Shown here piece after piece: positions 6,648 to 11,465 of a stretch of 11,465 bases of DNA. Position numbers and translations under genes: made by a program. Every line of letters starts with the position of its first letter. Within the stretch, counting starts at the first letter, position 1. Source of the DNA: Chitinophagaceae bacterium UBA3961 (GTDB lineage: Bacteria > Bacteroidota > Bacteroidia > Chitinophagales > Chitinophagaceae); the NCBI GenBank assembly GCA_002385265.1, contig DGDD01000187.1, forward strand, positions 1 through 11,465, written 5' to 3'. The notes below the pieces were generated by a model. The model worked only from the letters and a program-made list of their open reading frames with translations, was not told the DNA's origin and ran no database searches.

Positions 6648-8033
6648 TTATTGCTTTACAAACAATTGCTTGAATACTTCTCCATCTGCAAATTGAACTC
6701 TGATGTAGTAAGAACCGCTTACTAAGTTAGAGATGTTCACTTGAGTTGTACCAGCAAGGATCGTTGCTTCTTTTACTAAACGTCCTGCTTGATCGAAGAT
6801 CTGTGCTTTTGTTGCAGTTGTAATTTGTTTTGTGTGTTGTAAGTTGATGAATTCTTGAGCAGGATTAGGCCAGAAATTGATCTTCGCTGCTTTTGTTACA
6901 TTCACCACTTTGATTTCAGAGTAGCTTACGTTGTTATCCATATCTACTTGACGCACTCTAAAGTAGTTGTTGCCATTAACGATGCTTCCTGTTGTGAAAT
7001 TATAAGTAAGATCATTACCTGTTTTTGCTTTAGCAACTACTTTACCCATTTCTACCCAATTTGTACCATCGGTGCTAGATTGTACATAGAATTCTTTTTC
7101 GTTTGATTGAGCATCAATTACCCAATTCAACGATGCAGTGTTATTGTTGGTAGTTACTGTAAAGCTTTTCCAGATAATAGGTAATACACTCAAAGGAAAT
7201 GCACATGATGTAAAGTCGTTGCCATAACCCGGTGAGCTCATGGTAGCCACGAGTGTCATGGTCAAGTTATTTTCCAATCTATAGATTCTGTTATCAGTTA
7301 AAGTTCCGAGCAAAATTTGACCGGTTTGATTGAAAGAAATTCCGGCGAAAGCAGAACCTGAAGGAGTTGTTGTTGTAGGAGCGATAATTTGTTGTACGGT
7401 TAAACTCGCAACAGCAGAGGTTGGTAAAGAGCTAGTAACCTTATACAAGCAATAGTTTGATGAACTAGAAGCAACAATCCAAAGTTTACCATATCCATCG
7501 ATTGCGATATCTCCACCGCTCAATGAGGTTAAGGTAGAAGTAATATCGGTTCCGTTGCTCAAACGAAAACTTGAGGTAATTGCTGTCCAAGTATTGGCAG
7601 AGATGTTATAATAATATAAAACACCTGTTGTTGTAATACAGTAGTATCCTAATCCATTGAAACTTATACATCCGGTTAAAATTCTATCAGAAGTGGGGAA
7701 GGTAGCATGCGTTGTTTCGCTGTTCAACAACGCAATTGGTGAGAAGCTTACAAAAGCTGAACCCGATCCATTTGGGTTTCTTCTGAAATAGTAGAAACGA
7801 CCGTTGAAGTTATTATAACCAAGACCGTTTGATGCACTTGCACCTACACTTGAAGAATTCAAGTTGGATCCACCTACAGCTCCGGTTGTAATGTCAATTG
7901 TTCTTACATTACCGCTGCTGTTCAATCCATAAATAGTTGTTGAAGACAAACAGGCTTGGCCAAAAACATTAGCGGTTAAGCTTGTAAAAAGCACTAAAAG
8001 TGCAATTTGGGTACGAGATAAAATCAGTTTCAT
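6648..8033 (-). CDS. Secreted T9SS type A sorting-domain protein, paralog P1
   Basis: 461 residues from ATG 8033. The frame is open to a TTG at 8093, but that would add 20 residues before a good signal peptide, and MKLI matches the starts of P2 and P3. The signal peptide (about 1-25) ends VFG before Gln-Ala-Cys. The propeller-like part (about 31-283) is closest to P2 (GRFYYFRRNP, LSGGDIAIDGYGKLWIVASSSSNYCLYKVTS, GTLTDNRIYRLENNL). From about NEKEFYV onward the fibronectin-III-like domain and the sorting domain (WPNPAQEF, IFDQAGRLVKE, LVSGSYYIRV, FKQLFVKQ) are almost identical to P3. The last roughly 70 bases of the two genes match almost base for base. It is first in the array, and has its own promoter, a long leader and a terminator. 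It should be exported by T9SS to the cell surface or medium. Binding partner or activity unknown; no catalytic motif was recognised. Confidence 0.92.
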   Translation of the reverse strand: MKLILSRTQIALLVLFTSLTANVFGQACLSSTTIYGLNSSGNVRTIDITTGAVGGSNLNSSSVGASASNGLGYNNFNGRFYYFRRNPNGSGSAFVSFSPIALLNSETTHATFPTSDRILTGCISFNGLGYYCITTTGVLYYYNISANTWTAITSSFRLSNGTDITSTLTSLSGGDIAIDGYGKLWIVASSSSNYCLYKVTSSLPTSAVASLTVQQIIAPTTTTPSGSAFAGISFNQTGQILLGTLTDNRIYRLENNLTMTLVATMSSPGYGNDFTSCAFPLSVLPIIWKSFTVTTNNNTASLNWVIDAQSNEKEFYVQSSTDGTNWVEMGKVVAKAKTGNDLTYNFTTGSIVNGNNYFRVRQVDMDNNVSYSEIKVVNVTKAAKINFWPNPAQEFINLQHTKQITTATKAQIFDQAGRLVKEATILAGTTQVNISNLVSGSYYIRVQFADGEVFKQLFVKQ

Positions 8034-8068
8034 TTTTAAAGAGGTTACGATTAAAAAAAACTGATTTT
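8020..8068 (-). promoter_or_regulatory. Start-codon hairpin of P1
   Basis: AAAATCAGTTT (8020-8030) and AAACTGATTTT (8058-8068) are a perfect 11-bp inverted repeat, the longest of the three copies. The 27-nt spacer contains TAATCGTAACCTCT, the A-rich ribosome binding region and the AUG. In mRNA the second arm is codons 2-5. The nine loop bases GTAACCTCT (plus-strand 8040-8048) are complementary to AGAGGTTAC in the 3' untranslated region of the same gene (6626-6634). Confidence 0.5.
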
Positions 8069-8198
8069 TCAGGGATACGAGTGGACGATGCAATTTCTAG
8101 GGTCAACTAGAGCAATTCGATTTTGATGCGTGTGGAAATCTTTGGGAGGGGAGAAGCGAGCTAAGAGTTTGTTTTTACTTTGCACTAAGGCGTCTCTA

Positions 8199-8225
8199 TT
8201 CTCAAAGGGTTCCGATCGATTGCAC
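8199..8225 (-). repeat. 27-bp block identical to 4782-4808 (P1 copy)
   Basis: Exact match to the block downstream of the P3 promoter, at the same distance from the -7 box (2 nt). The rest of the leader, down to the start-codon hairpin, has diverged between the two genes. It is therefore a candidate regulatory element at the transcription start or 5' mRNA end. Confidence 0.6.
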
Positions 8226-8227
8226 AA

Positions 8228-8258
8228 CAAACATAGATACAGGAATTACGGAATGCAA
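8228..8258 (-). promoter_or_regulatory. Promoter of P1
   Basis: On the minus strand TTG (8258-8256), 20 nt and TATGTTTG (8235-8228) match the Bacteroidota promoter pattern. The spacing equals that of the P3 promoter. The spacer sequence differs while both boxes are kept, which supports selection on the boxes. The predicted leader is about 185 nt. Confidence 0.65.
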
Positions 8259-8559
8259 TAGTAAATCTACGATGGCTCCGGATGTTTTCTGAAGAAAACC
8301 AATTTCCGTTGATAATCATCATTTTGTGCGGTAGCTTTTTTTTTAATTTTTTAAAAACTACCCATTTTCGGGTGCTGTTTAGCCCTTAACTCCGTATTTT
8401 CTGCACCTAATACCAACTCCAGATTTCCCTCCAAATGCCTAAATAAAGTATATAAGAGTTTTTTGAGCACCCTTAGTTTGGTGGCGAAAACCTAAAGGGG
8501 TTCGATTGTTTTCCACAAAGGTTAATAAGTATCCCCCCCACCTGCCGTGCCCCTTTCCC
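8259..8559. other. Divergent intergenic region between P1 and parE
   Basis: No gene was seen here. The stretch 8259-8274 is still conserved with the P3 upstream region. GTTTTC-TGAA-GAAAAC (8284-8299) is a small hairpin. An AT-rich tract with runs of nine and six T lies at 8336-8352. A C-rich run (CCCCCCC, 8533-8539) precedes the parE promoter box. Confidence 0.5.
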
Positions 8560-8567
8560 TATATTTG
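8560..8567 (+). promoter_or_regulatory. Possible -7 box of the parE operon promoter
   Basis: TATATTTG is an exact TAnnTTTG match. No TTG or TTTG was found about 18-22 nt upstream, where the sequence is C-rich, so the call rests on one element. Transcription would begin near 8574, leaving a leader of about 70 nt. A GAGG at 8635-8638, 7 nt before the parE ATG, is a good Shine-Dalgarno, which is not common in this phylum. Confidence 0.4.
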
Positions 8568-8594
8568 CCCGATTTTGGATAATGTACCTACCAA

Positions 8595-8606
8595 AGAATG
8601 CATTCT
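8595..8606 (+). promoter_or_regulatory. 12-bp palindrome in the parE leader
   Basis: AGAATGCATTCT is a perfect palindrome about 20 nt after the predicted transcription start. It could be an operator half-site pair or chance. There is no second copy in the window to compare. Confidence 0.2.
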
Positions 8607-8645
8607 CTGATTATCAATGTGTTGAATTAAAATTGAGGTTCCATA

Positions 8646-10538
8646 ATGGCTAAAGAGAAAGAAAATAAGACGATGTTCGAATACAATGAAGACAGTATTC
8701 GGAGCCTTGAATGGCAAGAACATATCCGACTTCGCCCCGGAATGTATATCGGTAAGTTGGGAGATGGTAGCAGCGCCGACGATGGTATCTATGTATTATT
8801 AAAGGAAGTAGTCGATAACTGTATCGACGAACATACCATGGGTTATGGTAAAGCCGTAGACATCTCCATTGAAAAAGGAGTGGTATCGGTTCGCGACTAT
8901 GGCCGTGGTATTCCGCTTGGGAAACTAGTTGATGTTGTAAGTAAAATTAATACCGGAGCTAAATACGATAGCAAAGTGTTCCAGAAAGCCGTAGGGTTGA
9001 ATGGTGTGGGTACTAAGGCCGTAAATGCCTTGAGTTCTTCATTCATTGTTACGGCCTATCGCGATGGCAAAGAAAAAACCGCAGAATTCGAGAAAGGGAT
9101 CTTGCTGAAAGAATCCAAGGAAGTAAAAAGCACCGAACCAAATGGGACCAAAGTGACATTTATTCCCGATGCCACTATCTTTAAAAACTACCATTATATC
9201 CATGAATACTTGGATAAGCAGTTCTGGAACTATTGTTATTTGAATGCGGGACTTGTTATTAACTATAATGACAAGAAATACGTATCAAAAAATGGTTTAT
9301 TAGACCTTCTAGAGCGTAATACCAATAAAGACGAGTTAAGATACCCCATCATTCATTTAAAGGGCGAAGACATTGAAATTGCCATTACCCACGAAAATCA
9401 ATATGGGGAAGAGTACTACTCTTTCGTGAACGGTCAGTTTACCACTCAAGGTGGTACTCACTTACAAGCTTTTCGTGAAGCCTATGTGAAAACCATACGC
9501 GACTTCTACAAAAAAGATTATGAAGCAACCGATATTAGAGGAAGTATCATTGCTGCCGTAAGCGTGCGTGTGCAAGAGCCGGTGTTTGAAAGTCAAACCA
9601 AAACCAAACTTGGTTCTCTCAATGTTTATGAAGGTGGGCCAAGCATGAAGAACTTTCTCAACGATTTCTTAACAAGAGATCTCGATCTGTTTCTTCATAA
9701 AAACCCTTCAGTTGCCGACGCCCTTAAACGCCGAATCGAACAAAACGAAAGAGAGCGAAAAGAACTGGCTGGTATAAAAAAGCTTGCCAACGAAAGGGCG
9801 AAGAAAGCCAATTTGCACAACCGTAAATTACGAGATTGCCGATACCACTACAACGACGAGCCTAGTGGTAAAGACAAAGAAGTCATTGCTGAAAAGGCGA
9901 AAAATAGTACCATTTTTATTACTGAGGGGGATAGCGCTAGTGGTTCCATTACTAAAGCAAGAAGCGTAGAAACCCAAGCTGTTTTCAGCTTGCGAGGTAA
10001 ACCGCTCAACTGTTATGGGTTGACCAAGAAAGTGGTGTACGAAAATGAAGAATTCAACCTTTTGCAGCATGCACTGAACATTGAAGAAAGCTATGAAGAT
10101 CTTCGATACAACAATATTGTAATTGCAACTGATGCCGATGTAGACGGTATGCACATTCGTTTGTTGATCATGACCTTCTTCTTACAGTTCTTTCCCGACC
10201 TGGTGAAGAACGGGCACGTGTATATTTTGGAAACGCCCTTGTTCCGAGTTCGGAACAAACAAGAAACCATTTATTGTTACGACGAAGCTGAAAAACAGGC
10301 AGCCGTAAAAAAACTGGGGAACAAACCAGAGATTACTCGATTCAAAGGATTAGGTGAAATTAGCCCAGATGAATTTGCCCGCTTCATTGGCGATCAAATG
10401 CGATTGCAGCCGGTAATGTTGCTTCCCGAAACACACATACAACAACTCTTGGAATATTATATGGGAAAGAATACCCAAGAGCGTCAGGAGTTTATCATTG
10501 ATAACCTGAAGATAGAATTAGATCTAATAGAAGATTAA
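8646..10538 (+). CDS. parE: DNA topoisomerase IV subunit B (ParE)
   Basis: ATPase subunit of topoisomerase IV (630 residues), which with ParC makes ATP-driven double-strand passages to decatenate replicated chromosomes. GHKL ATPase domain: [10 protein letters not shown] (54-63, with the Glu and Asn that handle water and Mg-ATP), DYGRGIP (84-90) and [14 protein letters not shown] (117-130). Transducer domain with the QTK loop (317-319) that touches the ATP gamma-phosphate. TOPRIM domain: EGDSA from Glu427 and DADVDG with Asp496, Asp498 and Asp500 for Mg binding, then LRGKPLN and [12 protein letters not shown]. The length and the short C-terminus lacking a GyrB-type insertion fit a type II B subunit. 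[12 protein letters not shown] rather than the YKGLGEM.P.QLW of gyrase, and the neighbour that is probably parC, favour ParE over GyrB. GAGG 7 nt upstream supports the ATG. First gene of the probable operon. All catalytic motifs look intact. Confidence 0.95.
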   Translation: MAKEKENKTMFEYNEDSIRSLEWQEHIRLRPGMYIGKLGDGSSADDGIYVLLKEVVDNCIDEHTMGYGKAVDISIEKGVVSVRDYGRGIPLGKLVDVVSKINTGAKYDSKVFQKAVGLNGVGTKAVNALSSSFIVTAYRDGKEKTAEFEKGILLKESKEVKSTEPNGTKVTFIPDATIFKNYHYIHEYLDKQFWNYCYLNAGLVINYNDKKYVSKNGLLDLLERNTNKDELRYPIIHLKGEDIEIAITHENQYGEEYYSFVNGQFTTQGGTHLQAFREAYVKTIRDFYKKDYEATDIRGSIIAAVSVRVQEPVFESQTKTKLGSLNVYEGGPSMKNFLNDFLTRDLDLFLHKNPSVADALKRRIEQNERERKELAGIKKLANERAKKANLHNRKLRDCRYHYNDEPSGKDKEVIAEKAKNSTIFITEGDSASGSITKARSVETQAVFSLRGKPLNCYGLTKKVVYENEEFNLLQHALNIEESYEDLRYNNIVIATDADVDGMHIRLLIMTFFLQFFPDLVKNGHVYILETPLFRVRNKQETIYCYDEAEKQAAVKKLGNKPEITRFKGLGEISPDEFARFIGDQMRLQPVMLLPETHIQQLLEYYMGKNTQERQEFIIDNLKIELDLIED

Positions 10539-10564
10539 TTATTAATTAGGTAAACAGCGCAATT

Positions 10565-11401
10565 ATGATACATGTGGTTTTTCAAACAGCCGATGTTTCC
10601 ATCTTGCAACAAGCAATGGAGTTAGAGCCCAGTTTGCAAGGCGAAGTGATTGAAATAAAAGATGATTTTGCAGTTGGCCCCATTAACAATATAGACACAG
10701 CAGAAGGGTGGGACGCCCGCGTAAACTGGTGGAGAAGCCTTCTCGAAAATAGCCCCTACGGAGTAGAAACCGCCGGAAGTTTCGATGATCGCGAAACAGT
10801 GAAAACATTAATCGAAAAATTAGACTCAGATGCCGCTGAGGATGTTTGGATTTGGATGGGGCAAAATCAACACGATGTGTGCGGCTATTACTGGTTGATG
10901 CCTCAGTTGAAAGCCTTCCAAGGTCGCGTAATGGTTTTGTACCTCAATAACCTGCCCTTTATCAACGAAAAAGGTCAACTGTTTTATCCGTCTTGCATTC
11001 ATGAAATTCTACCAAAAGAAGCTGTTAAGGCGAAGCGTTTGAACCGTGCTATAACATTAAGTGAATTCGAAGTAGATCCGGATGAATGGAAACGACTCAC
11101 CGAAGAAAATGCAATGGTACGTATTCTGGAAGGTGGAAAGAAGATTGCAAGCAAGGAAGAAAGCTACTATGATGCAGAGATTTTAAAAAATGCAACGAAC
11201 GATTGGCAGAAAGCCTCCCGCTTATTGAACAATACCCTGAATAGAATGAAAGTGAAAACCGGCGATGTGTTTTTGATGGGACGATTGAAATCGCTCATTG
11301 AAGCAGGACGCTTAGAAGTAAATGGCGACATCTCCAAGGGGTGGAAAGATTTTGAAGTGAAATTATTTTTCGCAACCCAGCTAGAAATACCAACAGCCTA
11401 A
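10565..11401 (+). CDS. DUF1835/DUF3658-like protein of unknown function
   Basis: 278 residues, soluble, with no signal peptide or membrane segment. The N-terminal part (about 1-125) has the look of DUF1835: a start IHVVF, then GEVIEIKDDFAVGPI, a W.ARVNWWRSLL helix and DVWIWMGQNQHDVCGYYWLMPQL. The C-terminal part (about 165-275) resembles DUF3658: a DPDEWKRLTEENAMVRIL start, SYYDAEIL, then DVFLMGRLKSLIEAGRLEVNGD and a final FEVKLFF. The biochemical role of these families is not established to my knowledge. It starts 26 bp after parE and ends 27 bp before what is probably parC, so it is likely co-transcribed with topoisomerase IV. That suggests, but does not prove, a link to the enzyme or to its expression. 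Domain names were assigned from memory of the family patterns, without a profile search. Confidence 0.82.
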   Translation: MIHVVFQTADVSILQQAMELEPSLQGEVIEIKDDFAVGPINNIDTAEGWDARVNWWRSLLENSPYGVETAGSFDDRETVKTLIEKLDSDAAEDVWIWMGQNQHDVCGYYWLMPQLKAFQGRVMVLYLNNLPFINEKGQLFYPSCIHEILPKEAVKAKRLNRAITLSEFEVDPDEWKRLTEENAMVRILEGGKKIASKEESYYDAEILKNATNDWQKASRLLNNTLNRMKVKTGDVFLMGRLKSLIEAGRLEVNGDISKGWKDFEVKLFFATQLEIPTA

Positions 11402-11428
11402 TTTAATTGAAACTAGAAGTTCGAAATT

Positions 11429-11465
11429 ATGAGTGGAGCAAAAAAGAAAGAGAGTTATTTTGAAG
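11429..11465 (+). CDS. parC: Start of probable topoisomerase IV subunit A (ParC), cut by the window end
   Basis: Only 12 codons are visible (MSGAKKKESYFE), open to the window edge. Position after parE and the DUF1835-like gene, with a 27-bp gap and the same strand, makes ParC the natural expectation. The charged start is compatible with it but carries no diagnostic motif, so the call rests on context. Confidence 0.5.
   Translation, partial: MSGAKKKESYFE

Noticed and set aside
6855..7106. 83-codon plus-strand frame inside P1
   Set aside because: It lies antisense within the well-supported P1 coding region, with Cys/His/Ile-rich composition typical of a shadow frame.
8034..8093. In-frame TTG extension of P1 by 20 residues
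   Set aside because: It would bury a good signal peptide; the ATG at 8033 aligns with the MKLI starts of P2 and P3, and the added segment is the conserved leader.
3250..8258. Invertible or transposon-borne cassette
   Set aside because: No recombinase or transposase gene, no terminal inverted repeats with target duplications, and all four copies keep the same orientation; homologous exchange explains the pattern.
8334..8370. Hairpin terminator in the T-rich tract between P1 and parE
   Set aside because: The only stem is GTAG plus T/A pairs around a large loop, with no GC-rich core and no gene ending there.
9828..10154. 108-codon minus-strand frame inside parE
   Set aside because: It is opposite the TOPRIM-coding part of parE, which is fully explained by ParE; no domain was seen.

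Overview
The window looks like chromosomal DNA of a Bacteroidota bacterium, plausibly in or near Chitinophagaceae. Four proteins end in a type IX secretion (T9SS) type A sorting domain. Their signal peptides are all cut in front of Gln, as the Bacteroidota Q-rule predicts. Promoters fit the TTG / TAnnTTTG pattern of that phylum. The family assignment is an inference from gene content and style only. There are no tRNA or rRNA genes, no CRISPR array, and no sign of an insertion sequence or phage.

Left part (37-8258, minus strand). Reading in the direction of transcription (right to left), four tandem paralogous secreted proteins, here called P1 (6648-8033), P2 (4938-6332), P3 (3250-4626) and P4 (1508-2899), are followed by a soluble protein with two ABC ATPase domains (37-1455). 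Each paralog has a signal peptide, about 250-270 residues of Gly/Tyr/Trp-rich propeller-like repeats, a fibronectin-III-like linker domain and a T9SS sorting domain. P1, P2 and P3 have their own terminators. P1 and P3 share a nearly identical promoter region, with a 27-bp block identical in both at the expected 5' end of the transcript. P1, P2 and P3 share an inverted repeat that brackets the start codon and would fold in the mRNA. P4 has none of these. The paralogs are mosaics: P1 has a P2-like front and a P3-like back, and P3 has a P4-like front and a P1-like back.

Middle (8034-8645). This divergent intergenic region holds the long P1 leader and promoter, an AT-rich stretch, and the promoter and ribosome binding site of the topoisomerase genes.

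Right part (8646-11465, plus strand). parE (topoisomerase IV subunit B), a DUF1835/DUF3658-type protein of unknown function and the first codons of what is probably parC follow each other with gaps of 26-27 bp, so they probably form one operon. Topoisomerase IV decatenates daughter chromosomes. The uncharacterised protein sits between its two subunits.

The best candidates for something undescribed are the start-codon hairpin shared by the surface-protein genes together with their conserved long leader, a possible 5'-3' pairing in the P1 mRNA, the mosaic exchange among paralogs, a 36-bp perfect palindrome between two of them, and the protein inserted between parE and parC.
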